DNA of 64,000 nucleotides, from contig NZ_CATNVD010000010.1 of NCBI RefSeq assembly GCF_951230155.1, positions 62,001 through 126,000 on the forward strand. Direction: 5' to 3'. The position numbers were made by a program, and so were the translations under genes. This stretch comes from Parablautia sp. Marseille-Q6255 (GTDB lineage Bacteria; Bacillota; Clostridia; Lachnospirales; Lachnospiraceae). Of the stretch, positions 46,962-56,829 are shown in pieces (position 1 is the first letter of the stretch; each line of letters begins with the position of its first letter). The notes below the pieces were generated by a model that saw only the letters and a program-made list of their open reading frames with translations, did no database searches and was not told the origin of the DNA.

Positions 46962-47717
46962 ATGAACGAATCGGAAGCAATGCTGCATCAATTATTGAAC
47001 ATCGGCGAATGTATGCTGTCCTGCGGCGGAGAAGTGAACCGGGTAGAAGATACACTAAACCGCATAGGACGAGCCTACGGCGCCGTCAACATGAATGTAT
47101 TTGTCATCACCTCCAGCATTATCGTAACAATGACTATGCCTGATGGAAATGAGTGTACGCAGGCCCGCAGGATCGTCTCTGCGGGAAGTACTGATTTTCT
47201 GAAACTGGAGCGTCTCAATCACTTAAGCCGCTGCTACTGTGCTGCTCCAACGCCCCCTGAAATACTTCAGGCAGACTTTGAAAAAATCAACTGTAATCTT
47301 CCCAGGCGAATTGCTGTATATCTTGGAAGCATGCTGGCAGCCGGCAGCTTTGCCATATTTTTTGGCGGAACACTGGCTGATGGATTCGCAGGAGCTTTTT
47401 CTGCTATTTTAATCTGCCTGCTGCAGGATTTTCTCGGTCCCCTTTGTAAAAATAAAATTTCCTTTAACCTGATGTGCGCCTTTATTATTGGCATAATTAT
47501 CTGCCTCATCGGCCACCTGATCTCGTTTGTACACACAGACGAGATCATGATCGGAGACATCATGCTTCTGATCCCCGGAATCGCCATGACTAATTCGATC
47601 CGTGATATCCTGGTAGGAGATACCATCTCCGGCATTATGCGTTTTATAGAAACACTTGTCTGGTCAGGCGCCCTTGCTGTAGGCTTTATGGGGGCGATCT
47701 TACTGATGGGAGGCTGA
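46962..47717 (+). CDS. Threonine/serine exporter family protein, N-terminal half (DUF1212)
   Basis: A 251-residue protein corresponding to the cytoplasmic part and first five helices of ThrE-type exporters. It shows MLSCGGEVNRVEDTLNRIGR and NVFVITSSIIVTMTMPDGNE, then hydrophobic segments including GIIICLIGHLISFV and SGALAVGFMGAILLM. ATG 46962 has GGAGG upstream; a longer frame from 46809 begins ahead of the promoter. It works with the next gene. Confidence 0.88.
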   Translation: MNESEAMLHQLLNIGECMLSCGGEVNRVEDTLNRIGRAYGAVNMNVFVITSSIIVTMTMPDGNECTQARRIVSAGSTDFLKLERLNHLSRCYCAAPTPPEILQADFEKINCNLPRRIAVYLGSMLAAGSFAIFFGGTLADGFAGAFSAILICLLQDFLGPLCKNKISFNLMCAFIIGIIICLIGHLISFVHTDEIMIGDIMLLIPGIAMTNSIRDILVGDTISGIMRFIETLVWSGALAVGFMGAILLMGG

Positions 47718-47723
47718 GATGAT

Positions 47724-48176
47724 ATGAAGCATATAATATTACAACTGATCACTGCCATGACCGGTTCTATGGGATTTGCTCTTTTATTTCACGTAAGACC
47801 TCGGCTCATCCTGCCTGCGGCTCTCGGCGGATTTTTCAACTGGGGGATATATCTCATCTCCGCACGTTTTTTTGGTGGAGTCTTAATGCCTTCTGTTGTC
47901 ACAGCCGCCTTTTCTGCACTTTATGCTGAAGTAATGGCACGGCGCTTCAGGGCTCCCGCTACGGTATTTTTTATCCCGACTATCATTCCTCTGATCCCCG
48001 GAAGCACACTTTATTATACGATGAGCTGCATCGTTTCCAAAGACTGGAACGCTGCCCGGGAATTTGGATATACTACCGCACAGTATGCGCTCGGTATCGC
48101 CGCAGGTGTGAGCCTGGTCTGGACATTAAACGATGTGATTAAAAAAGTCAGTGCCACGCTTTCACATAAAATTTAA
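47724..48176 (+). CDS. Threonine/serine exporter family protein, C-terminal half
   Basis: A 150-residue membrane protein with about five helices, matching the C-terminal half of ThrE: SMGFALLFHVRPRLILPAALGG, then MARRFRAPATVFFIPTIIPL and IPGSTLYYTMSC. It starts 6 bases after its partner. The split two-gene form is common in Firmicutes. Confidence 0.88.
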   Translation: MKHIILQLITAMTGSMGFALLFHVRPRLILPAALGGFFNWGIYLISARFFGGVLMPSVVTAAFSALYAEVMARRFRAPATVFFIPTIIPLIPGSTLYYTMSCIVSKDWNAAREFGYTTAQYALGIAAGVSLVWTLNDVIKKVSATLSHKI

Positions 48177-48205
48177 CTCCTGTATAGGAGCAGCCTGAAA
48201 ATATG

Positions 48206-48247
48206 CAAAAAGAGAAGAATCTCCAGCTCCGGATTTCTTCTCTTTCA
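48206..48247. terminator. Bidirectional terminator between ThrE pair and polyol dehydrogenase
   Basis: Arms AGAGAAGAAT (48211-48220) and TTCTTCTCT (48235-48243) with T runs on both sides; the minus-strand run TTTTTG is stronger. Confidence 0.8.
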
Positions 48248-48308
48248 TACATGCTGTATCATTCGCAATATCTTTCTTTATATTGCTTCGTAACCTGCGC
48301 TTTATTGC

Positions 48309-49358
48309 TCAGGAGATATGTATTACAGCTTTCACAAGATCTGTCTTATTCTTCACTGCCTCATCATATGCCTCCTGAATCTGTTCAAACTCAAATTCAT
48401 GTGTAACGACATCTTTTACGTTAATCGCGCCTCCTGCAACAGCGGCAATTGCTTTTTCGTAAATGTTTCTGTACCGAAATACAGATTTTATGGTTAATTC
48501 TTTATCCATCACCTGAGCAAAATTATAGTTAATTTCCGGTTTTACGGATAGCCCGACTAAAATAACAGTTCCGCCGCGCTTTGCAAGAAATGGCGTTTGT
48601 GTGATCGTAGCTGGTGCCCCTGCTGTCTCAAAAACTTTATCTGCACCTTTGCCGTCTGTTAATTTCATTACTTCTCTCATCACATCACAATTTGCGCCAT
48701 TAAGAACATAATCTGCTCCCAACGCCTTCGCCTTTTCCAGTCGTGCCTCCACAAGGTCTGAGACGATAATTTTACCAGCGCCATGCGCTTTACAGGAAAG
48801 CATTGTCATAATGCCAATACATCCACCACCCAGTATTACACACGTATCGCCCACCTGAACATTCCCCTGATTCGCTGCATGAAATCCTACAGACAGAGGC
48901 TCGATCAGTGCCCCTTCCATTGTGCTTACATTTTCCGGTAATTTAAAGCAATACGCTGCCGGATGTTCTATAAACTCTTCATTACAGCCATGATACGGCG
49001 GCGTTGCCAAAAATTCCACATTCGGACAAAGATTATATTTTCCTGCTTTACAAAATTCACATGTACCGTCTGTTACTCCCGGTTCTAATGCTACCCTGTC
49101 GCCAACCTTCAGATTTGATACACCATCTCCGACTTCTACTACTGTACCTGCGCATTCATGTCCTAACATATAATCCTGTGAAAGATCTACCTCATAAGCA
49201 CCTACTCGGCCATTGTGATAATAATGCACATCTGATCCGCAAATCCCCACATATTCCAATGATACCACTACATTTCCTGGTCCAGCTGATGGCTTCGGTA
49301 TCTCCTTGATGATCATTTTGTCTAATCCTCTCATAAATGCTCCTCTTTGCGATCCCAT
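48309..49358 (-). CDS. Zinc-dependent polyol (sorbitol/xylitol-type) dehydrogenase
   Basis: A 349-residue MDR-family dehydrogenase that likely interconverts a polyol and a ketose with NAD. The catalytic zinc site is in GICGSDVHYYHNGRVG and GHECAGTVVEVGDGV; the structural site keeps only part of the four-Cys set (GTCEFCKAGKYNLC). The NAD motif is VILGGGCIGIMTML. The N-terminus is short and atypical (GSQRGAFMRGLDKM). It is the last gene of the rhamnosidase operon; its start abuts the stop of the Gfo/Idh/MocA gene. Confidence 0.9.
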   Translation of the reverse strand: MGSQRGAFMRGLDKMIIKEIPKPSAGPGNVVVSLEYVGICGSDVHYYHNGRVGAYEVDLSQDYMLGHECAGTVVEVGDGVSNLKVGDRVALEPGVTDGTCEFCKAGKYNLCPNVEFLATPPYHGCNEEFIEHPAAYCFKLPENVSTMEGALIEPLSVGFHAANQGNVQVGDTCVILGGGCIGIMTMLSCKAHGAGKIIVSDLVEARLEKAKALGADYVLNGANCDVMREVMKLTDGKGADKVFETAGAPATITQTPFLAKRGGTVILVGLSVKPEINYNFAQVMDKELTIKSVFRYRNIYEKAIAAVAGGAINVKDVVTHEFEFEQIQEAYDEAVKNKTDLVKAVIHIS

Positions 49359-50386
49359 TATAATCTTCCTCCTTTTTTCTCTGACGGATAACTAAGCCCC
49401 CAGTCCTTTCTTAAACTATCCATTTGCTTCAAAACATTTAACGTGACATTCCACGGAATGTCGGGAGACTCTTTAATTCCTGCCCTGATGCACTTATTTA
49501 CATACGATATCTCGTACTGATATCCCTCATCTACAACCCCATTCACTTTTTGCAATACAGGAATTTCTATCCGTTCCTTTTCCGCTCCGACAACTACCTC
49601 TAACTCCGTAGGCTTCCAGAAAACCGGTATAACTATATAACCTTTTGTTCCATAAATATATGCCGTATGTAATGTTTCCGTACGTATACCACTCATCATG
49701 ACAGCCAGCTCTCCACAGTCATACTGTCCAATATATGCAGCCTGTTCATCAACCTGAAAATGGCACGCATCTGTATCCATGGATGCCATTCCTTTCATGC
49801 AAATTGGTACTTTATTGTATACCATGTGTGCAAAATGTAAATTGTAAACACCTGTATCAAGAAGTCCTCCCCCACCTCTTAGTGGGTCTGTCAACCTTGA
49901 TTTGTCGTTGTCTGCAACACGAAAAGAAAAGTTCGATTCTATCGTTCTTACCTCTCCTATTCTACCATTTTCAATGTAGGACAGGGCTTTTTGAATAACA
50001 GGGAAAAATCTGGTCCAAACAGCCTCCATTAGAAAAACATTATTTAGCTTTGCACACGCTATCAATTCTTGAAATTCTTCTGCATTAATTGTTGCCGGTT
50101 TTTCCAACAACACATTTTTTCCAGCATTCATCGCTTTTAATGCAAGCTCCCTATGTGCTGTATGAGGAACTGCAATATATACAATATCAATATCAGAACA
50201 TTCCACCATTTCGTCATACGTCATTGTAAATGGAATATTCCATTTATCTGCAACTTCTTTTGCCGACGCTGTACTTCTTGATGATATTGCTTTGATTTCT
50301 ATATCTTCAAGCTGCATCGCTCCCTTGATCCAGCGTTGGACGACAGCACCGGCACCCATAATTCCCCATCTGATTTTCCTTTGCAT
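49358..50386 (-). CDS. Gfo/Idh/MocA family oxidoreductase
   Basis: A 342-residue NAD(P)-dependent sugar or cyclitol oxidoreductase. The Rossmann start is IRWGIMGAGAVVQRWIKGAM, with VYIAVPHTAHRELALKAMNA and VLLEKPATINAEEF (the EKP motif). AVWTRFFPVIQK resembles the dihydrodiol/xylose dehydrogenase branch. ATG 50386 is chosen for its GGAAG spacing; a GTG four codons earlier lies on GGGAG. In the same operon as the ABC importer and rhamnosidase. Confidence 0.9.
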   Translation of the reverse strand: MQRKIRWGIMGAGAVVQRWIKGAMQLEDIEIKAISSRSTASAKEVADKWNIPFTMTYDEMVECSDIDIVYIAVPHTAHRELALKAMNAGKNVLLEKPATINAEEFQELIACAKLNNVFLMEAVWTRFFPVIQKALSYIENGRIGEVRTIESNFSFRVADNDKSRLTDPLRGGGGLLDTGVYNLHFAHMVYNKVPICMKGMASMDTDACHFQVDEQAAYIGQYDCGELAVMMSGIRTETLHTAYIYGTKGYIVIPVFWKPTELEVVVGAEKERIEIPVLQKVNGVVDEGYQYEISYVNKCIRAGIKESPDIPWNVTLNVLKQMDSLRKDWGLSYPSEKKGGRL

Positions 50387-50420
50387 TTTAGCTTCCACGC
50401 TCCCAAATTTCCTGTAGTAA

Positions 50421-50468
50421 AATTACCCGACAGAACATAACACATAGCGATCTGTCCATCGGGTAATT
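50421..50468 (-). other. Intercistronic hairpin downstream of the binding-protein gene
   Basis: Arms AATTACCCGA and TCGGGTAATT with internal pairing and no long T run. It probably protects or partially ends the abundant binding-protein mRNA. Confidence 0.5.
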
Positions 50469-50510
50469 CCGCATCTTAGCTTCTGGCAAAAATCGAAACA
50501 ATCACATCTA

Positions 50511-51482
50511 CTATTTCATCATTCCGTTTTCCGTATGCATTGCAATAATATCGTCTACATTTTCTGAGGTTACAACAGTACCGTCGAGTGCAATCAGTCG
50601 GGAGCTTGTATCCTTACCTGTAATCATATCTTTGAGTGCTGAAGCAGAAGCAGCTGCTTCGTCCGTCGCATCCTGAAGGATTGTAGCTGTCATTGTGCCA
50701 TCCTTTACCGCATTGCAGCCGTTTGCAAGTGCATCAATGCCAAAAAACTGTGTTTTCTGCGTATCGTAGCCAGCTGCCTCACAAACCTCGATACAGCCTA
50801 CAACCATGTCATCGCATGGAGCATAAACAAAATCAAAATCATCATAAAGCTGTGTCCAGTCTTCCATAACAGCCATTGCGCCTTCTTTTGACCAGTCTTT
50901 ACTGTTCTGTACTGCTAAAATCTCAATATCATCTCTTCCTGCTTCTTCCAGTGCGTCCACAAATCCCTGATAACGATCCTCCGATCCTGTATTGCCTGGT
51001 GTGGCTTTCATGATAAGCCCTTTTCCATTTTCCGGTATCATTTCAGCAGCTGCTGTTCCGATATTCCCGCCAAGCGTATAATTGTCGAGACCAACATGCA
51101 CACTGTATCCTTCTGCCTCTGTTGCATTGTTTACAAATACGACCCATACATCATTTTCTTTTGCATCATTGAGCAAGTCTTCCATTGGCAGATCCTGATC
51201 AGGAATGTCGATAATCACGCCATTATAGTCACCCACTATTGCCTGTTCAAATAAAGTAGCTACATTTGCGGAATCAGATTCAAAGTCGAATATGTCAGCT
51301 TTCATGCCCAGCTTTTCACATTCCTCCGCACAACTGTTTGCAAGCCATGAATAGAACGATCCTGACATATTCGATGCGCCGATCAGAACCTTATACTCTT
51401 CTTCTGCACTTACATTCATGGTTCCCATTGCTGTAACAGACAGAGCTGTTACCATCATCATACCAAGCATTTTTTTCTTCAT
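50511..51482 (-). CDS. Sugar ABC transporter substrate-binding protein (RbsB-like)
   Basis: A 323-residue periplasmic-binding-protein type 1 domain for a sugar-type ligand. The signal is KKKMLGMMMVTALSVTAMGT followed by NVSAEEEY, a signal peptidase I-like site. The fold shows YKVLIGASNMSGSFYSWLAN, GVIIDIPDQDL, and FFGIDALANGCNAVKDG. There is no lipobox Cys, which is unusual for a Gram-positive binding protein. AGGAGG lies 8 bases before the ATG. Confidence 0.9.
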   Translation of the reverse strand: MKKKMLGMMMVTALSVTAMGTMNVSAEEEYKVLIGASNMSGSFYSWLANSCAEECEKLGMKADIFDFESDSANVATLFEQAIVGDYNGVIIDIPDQDLPMEDLLNDAKENDVWVVFVNNATEAEGYSVHVGLDNYTLGGNIGTAAAEMIPENGKGLIMKATPGNTGSEDRYQGFVDALEEAGRDDIEILAVQNSKDWSKEGAMAVMEDWTQLYDDFDFVYAPCDDMVVGCIEVCEAAGYDTQKTQFFGIDALANGCNAVKDGTMTATILQDATDEAAASASALKDMITGKDTSSRLIALDGTVVTSENVDDIIAMHTENGMMK

Positions 51483-51563
51483 CTCTTTGTCCTCCTAAAT
51501 ATTATATAGTTAATTAGTTTCACCGCGGAAATGTGGCCACTTATTCCCACGATTCTATCTGCT

Positions 51564-51580
51564 GTACAGCAAAGCTGTAC
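51564..51580 (-). other. Small hairpin between permease and binding-protein genes
   Basis: GTACAGC-TTT-GCTGTAC forms a perfect 7-bp stem in the 107-base gap, without a T run. It may help uncouple levels of the two proteins. Confidence 0.45.
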
Positions 51581-51589
51581 TTGACAGGC

Positions 51590-52552
51590 TTATTTTTTCT
51601 TAATGCGTTTGTTCTTACTTGTCAGGTCAATTGCCAGAGCTCCGATAATGATGACTCCTTTTGTTACCATCTGGATATAAGAATCAAGTCCTACCAGATT
51701 CAGAAGATTTGTCAAAAATCCCATAATAGCTGAACCTACAAGACATCCAAATACTGTGCCAACACCTCCGGTAAAGCTTGTCCCTCCTATAATTGCCGAG
51801 GCGATGGCATCGCCATGATAGTTCATTGCCGTATCGGGGATTGCAGAATTCACTCGTGCGATCTGAAGCACTGCTGCTACACCAGTAAGAAGTCCTGCAA
51901 TTACAAATGTCCTGATGATCGTAGCCCTCACATTAATACCTGATGCATTTGCTGCATCCTGATTTCCTCCGACTGCAAAAATATCTCTTCCAACAGTAGT
52001 TTTATTCATCACAACTGCAATGATGATCGCCATAAAAAAGAAAATATACACTGGAAGCGGAATAGGACCAATATACGCAGTAGAAATAACAGAGTAATTG
52101 CCTATTTCATATGTCGCCTGACCTCCCGTATAAATGTAGCAGATACCTCTGGCAATATAATCCATAGCCATTGTTGCGATAAATGCAGGAAGATGTACAT
52201 GAGCGACCAGAACCCCGCTAATTGTCAGGCAGACTACACTAACTAAAATCGCAACAATGATTCCAACTGCCAGAGATCCGGTACTTAAATATGCACTTAC
52301 GGAAAACATACCACTCAGTGCTACGACTGATCCCAGCGACAGATCAATCTGTCCCGAAATAATCAGAACCATTTCAGCCAATGCCAAAACCCCCGTTACA
52401 GAAATCTGGCGCAAAACATTTGTCACATTTTTTACCTTGATAAAATACGGTGAAATAAAACTGCCTATAATAATCAGTGCTACAAACACCAAAAAAATCC
52501 CATACTTTCTTGTTACAGTCTCTATCACAGATTTAACTTTCGTTTTTTCCAT
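51590..52552 (-). CDS. Sugar ABC transporter permease (RbsC-like)
   Basis: A 320-residue inner-membrane permease with about nine helices. The family pattern is VLRQISVTGVLALAEMVLII then SGQIDLSLGSVVALSGM; a later GMDAIASAIIGGTSFTGGVG-type block appears as GDAIASAIIGGTSFTGGVG. ATG 52552 has GGAGG upstream and lies just after the ATPase stop. Confidence 0.93.
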   Translation of the reverse strand: MEKTKVKSVIETVTRKYGIFLVFVALIIIGSFISPYFIKVKNVTNVLRQISVTGVLALAEMVLIISGQIDLSLGSVVALSGMFSVSAYLSTGSLAVGIIVAILVSVVCLTISGVLVAHVHLPAFIATMAMDYIARGICYIYTGGQATYEIGNYSVISTAYIGPIPLPVYIFFFMAIIIAVVMNKTTVGRDIFAVGGNQDAANASGINVRATIIRTFVIAGLLTGVAAVLQIARVNSAIPDTAMNYHGDAIASAIIGGTSFTGGVGTVFGCLVGSAIMGFLTNLLNLVGLDSYIQMVTKGVIIIGALAIDLTSKNKRIKKK

Positions 52553-52553
52553 T

Positions 52554-54056
52554 TTACTTTTTACCTCCCGCTGCAAGTCTTACTACATTTTCCTGTGTCA
52601 GTTCTGAACGATCCAGCTCACCTGTAATCCTTCCGCCGTTCATGATATAAGCTCTGTCACACATCCCGATAAATTCCGGGAGTTCTGACGAAATCATAAT
52701 GATCCCCATTCCTTTTCTCGCCTGATCAACCATGAGCTTATAAATTTCCCACTTGGCACCTACGTCAATCCCTCTGGTCGGTTCATCCAGAATAAGAACC
52801 TTCGCATCTGTCATCAGACATTTTCCCAGTACTACCTTTTGCTGATTTCCACCGGATAAGGTTCCTGCATGATAGTTTATACTTGGTGCCTTTACCCCCA
52901 TTTTATCGAAATACATCTGTGTTATCTGTTTTTCTTTTCTTTTTTCTATAAACTTAAATTTTGATATCTTATCAAGACTTGACAGGGAAATATTCTCTTT
53001 GATGTTCCTGCAGAATATCAGCCCCAGGCGCCGGCGATCTTCTGTTGCCATGCTGATCCCTGCCCGAATCGCATCGGAAACGGATCGGATCTTTACGGGA
53101 TGACCATCTACCTTAATAGTTCCTTCATCAAATTTATCAATTCCAAAAACAGCCCTCACCGTTTCTGTACGACCGGCTCCCATCAGACCTCCGATTCCAA
53201 CAATCTCTCCTCTCTTTACATGGAAGGAAATGTCTTTAAGGCGACTGTATTCCGATGACAGATGCTCTACTTCCAGTACTGTATCTCCGATAGGTACCGT
53301 CTCTTTCGGATATACATTGGACAGTTCCCTTCCCACCATAAGCGCTACCAGAGAATTCTCATCAAACTCCGATGCTTTTCCTGTTTTAATATGCTTTCCA
53401 TCACGCATAACAGTAATGTAATCTGCGATCTTAAAAATTTCGTCCATCTTATGCGAAATGTAGAGAATCGTTACCCCTGATTTTTTCAGATTTTCAATTT
53501 TCTCAAATAACCGGCTCACTTCTTTATCCGTTAAAGCAGAGGTTGGCTCATCCATGACCAGTACATCCACATTTTCTCCCCGTGTGCATTTTATGATCTC
53601 GAGCAGCTGTATATCAGAAACACTGAGATCCCGCAGCTTCATTTTCGGATCATAAGCCAGTCCCTCTTCCTCCAGTATCTTTTTTGCTTCCCGGCTGACC
53701 CCTTTCCAGTCGATAAAGCATCCTTTTTTCGGTTCATTGCACAGCATCAGATACTTCTCTACCGTCATATCAGGAATATAACTCAGTTCCTGATAGATCA
53801 TTGCCACTCCGTGATGTTTTGCATCCATTGCTGAAGAAAAATGTCTTTCCTGCCCGGATACATACAGTTTTCCTTTTGATGGAGTGTTTACTCCATTCAA
53901 TATCTTCATCAACGTAGATTTTCCGGCACCATTTTCTCCCATCATAACATGTACGACACCCGGCATTACGCCAAAGGACACATCATCCACTGCCAGAACT
54001 CCGGGAAATTCCATGCTTATGGAGTCAAACCAGATTTTGTATTCACTATGTTTCAT
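52554..54056 (-). CDS. Sugar ABC transporter ATP-binding protein (RbsA-like, two domains)
   Basis: A 500-residue protein with two ABC domains. The first has GENGAGKSTLMKILNG, signature LSVSDIQLLEI and VLVMDEPTSAL; the second has GGLMGAGRTETVRAVFG (degenerate Walker A as usual for RbsA), LSGGNQQKVVLGK and VLILDEPTRGIDVG. Start at 54056 has AAGGA 8 bases upstream. It energises the importer with the permease and binding protein. Confidence 0.94.
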   Translation of the reverse strand: MKHSEYKIWFDSISMEFPGVLAVDDVSFGVMPGVVHVMMGENGAGKSTLMKILNGVNTPSKGKLYVSGQERHFSSAMDAKHHGVAMIYQELSYIPDMTVEKYLMLCNEPKKGCFIDWKGVSREAKKILEEEGLAYDPKMKLRDLSVSDIQLLEIIKCTRGENVDVLVMDEPTSALTDKEVSRLFEKIENLKKSGVTILYISHKMDEIFKIADYITVMRDGKHIKTGKASEFDENSLVALMVGRELSNVYPKETVPIGDTVLEVEHLSSEYSRLKDISFHVKRGEIVGIGGLMGAGRTETVRAVFGIDKFDEGTIKVDGHPVKIRSVSDAIRAGISMATEDRRRLGLIFCRNIKENISLSSLDKISKFKFIEKRKEKQITQMYFDKMGVKAPSINYHAGTLSGGNQQKVVLGKCLMTDAKVLILDEPTRGIDVGAKWEIYKLMVDQARKGMGIIMISSELPEFIGMCDRAYIMNGGRITGELDRSELTQENVVRLAAGGKK

Positions 54057-54074
54057 ATCCCCCATCCTTTTCTG

Positions 54075-56732
54075 TCAATTACATTCGATCACATACGTCC
54101 CTGCTTCCGCGAAAAGAACAATATAATATTCCTCCTCCCGGCAGTTTCCATCAACAACAGTACCTTTTTCATAAATATCTCTGCCATTTACCTTGATATT
54201 CGTATACACAGTATTAGCATTCGCTTTTGGTATATAGATCCTGGCTGTCGTATTAAATGGCAGTTGTGTTTTCATTTTGAAGCTATGTTCACCAACAAAC
54301 CATGTATTTGCGACTCTTCCTCGCATCGTATCTACGCAGGCTTCCACATGTTTTAATGCTTCCGGTATCACCGGGCGAATAATCACATTTTTAAATCCCG
54401 GCTGTTCCTCATCCGCAAGAATACCTGCAAAATATTTATAGAAGCATACGCCGACCGCACCATACATTGGATGATTGTAAGATGCCATCTTACTCAGACA
54501 GCTGTCTTCTGAAACAATCTCTTCCCAGCGTTCCCAAACCGTTGTCGCACCTTTTTCAATCATATACCCCCAGCTTGGGTATGTAGTCTGAGTCAGAAGC
54601 TTATACGCCACATCCCTATATCCATTTGTCAGGAGCACCTCTATGATATATCTGGAACACAGGTTTCCTGTTGTCAGATGATAATTTCGTGTCTCTACAA
54701 TATCTTTTACCAGATTTTCCATTACATAATGGCGGTCTTCTTCTGGTATCAGACCAAAATAAAGCGCTATCGTGTTACCTCCCTGGCTATTTAATCCCAC
54801 ATATTTTCCTGCACGATTATAATATGTTTTCAAAAATGCTTCTTTTACCTTATCACTCAGATCCTTGTAATAATCTACATCTTCTTTCTTGCCAAGAACA
54901 GATGCAATTTTTTCCATCAACGTACATTCGTAATAAAAGAATGCAGTCGCTACCATACGTGGCGGCGTCACCAGGGAAACTGCTCCCCCGCCAATACTAT
55001 TTACATCATTATCTCCTATAGGTGCAGCCCAGTCTCCCATTGTGGCCCATCGCATAATATAATCCGTCGTATTCTTTTCCAGATATCTAAGGAAGCGTTT
55101 TATTGCATCATAGTTTTCTTCCAGAATACGTACATCACGATAGTGAAGATACATATTCCATGGCAATAACACAAGAGAAGCGCCAACCGGATCTGCCGGT
55201 CTGCAGCCAAATACTCGAAATGGTGCCGTATCTGTGATGGCTCCTGTCTTTTTTCCCTGCGTATCACGAATATCTCCAAGCCACTTCGTGTAAAGCGATG
55301 CAAGGCGATAATTATAAAGTGCACATTCATTCCTTACAGTCATATCATTCGTCCACCCAAGACGCTCATCACGCTGCGGACAATCGGTCGGAATGCTGTG
55401 CAGATTACTCTCTTCTGTCCAGCATATATTGCTCTGGAACTGATTCAGAAGTGCATTGTCACAGGAAAACTGTCCAATTCTCTCAACATCTGACCGAACA
55501 ACGCACCCCGTCAGCGTATATTCATCTGGTTTCTGAGGCAGACCAAACACCTGTACATATCTAAATCCGTGGAATGTAAATCTTGGTTCATATTCTTCTA
55601 TCCCTTCACCGCGAAGTACATATGTGTCAGTAGCCCGCACATGACGCAGGCTGATCTGATTAACAGTATGGTCTGCATATTCCAGCTCGCTGTAAACCAG
55701 CCGGATTTTCGTTCCCCGTTCACCACATACACGTAATCTCGCCCACCCTGCAAAATTTTGCCCCATATCAAAGGTGTAACTGCCATCTGCAATTTCATAA
55801 ATCTTTGCAGGTTTCATCGTTTTGACCACCCTGATAGGTTCCAGACACTGCGCTCTTACTTCGCCTTCTTCCGGCTCAAACTCAACTGCATCAAACCACT
55901 CGGCACCTGATTCTTCCATTGAAAATCCCGGCATATCCCACCCTGGCAATTCATCCTGTGCATCATAAAATTCGCCGTGATAGATACTATTTTCATGTAC
56001 AGGCCCCTTTTTTGTATAAGACCAGTTATCCGGATCACTGTAAATCCACTCGTATGTTCCATCTGTATACTCTATGCGAAGCTGAAGAGAAAACATGTGT
56101 TCTCCCACTCCTGCGTCCGTTTGTCCAAGACTCAATGCTTTCCATCCATTCCCCAATTCTATACCAATTACATTTTCTCCCTGCAGCAGACTTGCTTCTA
56201 CAGGATAGGCTGCGTATAATAACGTCTTTGCCGGATCGGTATTTGCATTTTGCAGTACTGCATCTCCACACCGATGTCCATTGACAGACAATACATAATA
56301 ATTTGGACTGATCACATATACAAATGCTGTCCTCACCGGCTTTTTAATTTCAAAAGACGTCCGGAACCAAAATGCCTGCACCTCCATCCAGGGGCCTCCG
56401 ATCCACGCTGCACGCCAGACTGGCTGTTCCATAATTCCCATGGTAAAGGTATTATCTTCTTTTTTAATCACTGCGCCTGAGCTGCAAAATATTTCTACAG
56501 TATACTGATACGTCTGCGCGGTTTCCAGCCGCAAACCATTGTAAGGTATATTCAGCGTCTCGTCAGAATCAACCACGCCACTGTCCCATACTATCTGGCC
56601 GCTCTCCTCCCTGCGCACAACTACACGATATGCTTTTTGTTTCGATATATCCTCATCAACTACCCATGAGAATCTTGGATGCTCCCGGTCGATTCCAACC
56701 GGATTGTTCAAATACTCACAATAAACTTTCAT
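54075..56732 (-). CDS. GH78 alpha-L-rhamnosidase
   Basis: An 885-residue glycosidase releasing terminal L-rhamnose. It shows the N-terminal beta domains (HPRFSWVVDEDISKQKAYRV; GHRCGDAVLQ), the Bac_rhamnosid region (FDMGQNFAGWARLRVCGERG), and the (alpha/alpha)6 catalytic domain with IPTDCPQRDERLGWTNDM and TTVWERWEE. There is no signal peptide, so it works in the cytoplasm on imported rhamnosides. It is the first gene of the importer operon and is preceded by two operator palindromes. Confidence 0.93.
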   Translation of the reverse strand: MKVYCEYLNNPVGIDREHPRFSWVVDEDISKQKAYRVVVRREESGQIVWDSGVVDSDETLNIPYNGLRLETAQTYQYTVEIFCSSGAVIKKEDNTFTMGIMEQPVWRAAWIGGPWMEVQAFWFRTSFEIKKPVRTAFVYVISPNYYVLSVNGHRCGDAVLQNANTDPAKTLLYAAYPVEASLLQGENVIGIELGNGWKALSLGQTDAGVGEHMFSLQLRIEYTDGTYEWIYSDPDNWSYTKKGPVHENSIYHGEFYDAQDELPGWDMPGFSMEESGAEWFDAVEFEPEEGEVRAQCLEPIRVVKTMKPAKIYEIADGSYTFDMGQNFAGWARLRVCGERGTKIRLVYSELEYADHTVNQISLRHVRATDTYVLRGEGIEEYEPRFTFHGFRYVQVFGLPQKPDEYTLTGCVVRSDVERIGQFSCDNALLNQFQSNICWTEESNLHSIPTDCPQRDERLGWTNDMTVRNECALYNYRLASLYTKWLGDIRDTQGKKTGAITDTAPFRVFGCRPADPVGASLVLLPWNMYLHYRDVRILEENYDAIKRFLRYLEKNTTDYIMRWATMGDWAAPIGDNDVNSIGGGAVSLVTPPRMVATAFFYYECTLMEKIASVLGKKEDVDYYKDLSDKVKEAFLKTYYNRAGKYVGLNSQGGNTIALYFGLIPEEDRHYVMENLVKDIVETRNYHLTTGNLCSRYIIEVLLTNGYRDVAYKLLTQTTYPSWGYMIEKGATTVWERWEEIVSEDSCLSKMASYNHPMYGAVGVCFYKYFAGILADEEQPGFKNVIIRPVIPEALKHVEACVDTMRGRVANTWFVGEHSFKMKTQLPFNTTARIYIPKANANTVYTNIKVNGRDIYEKGTVVDGNCREEEYYIVLFAEAGTYVIECN

Positions 56733-56757
56733 AATTACCTGGATCCCTTCATTTATT

Positions 56758-56775
56758 TGCTAAAACGTTTTATCA
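56758..56775. promoter_or_regulatory. LacI-family operator O1 upstream of the rhamnosidase
   Basis: TGCTAAAACGTTTTATCA, an 18-bp palindrome with one mismatched pair, 26 bases before the rhamnosidase start. Confidence 0.75.
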
Positions 56776-56808
56776 TCTATGAAAAAAATTATTATTGTTT
56801 TTCTTTTT

Positions 56809-56826
56809 TGATAAAACGTTTTATCA
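56809..56826. promoter_or_regulatory. LacI-family operator O2 upstream of the rhamnosidase
   Basis: TGATAAAACGTTTTATCA, a perfect 18-bp palindrome. Its centre is 51 bp from that of O1, about five helical turns. An AT-rich stretch with TAATAAT, the likely -10, lies between the two. Confidence 0.8.
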
Positions 56827-56829
56827 GTT

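Noticed and set aside
50404-50468. Full terminator splitting the rhamnosidase operon
   Set aside because: The hairpin lacks a proper T run, and the downstream genes fit the same pathway and have no promoter of their own that I can see.
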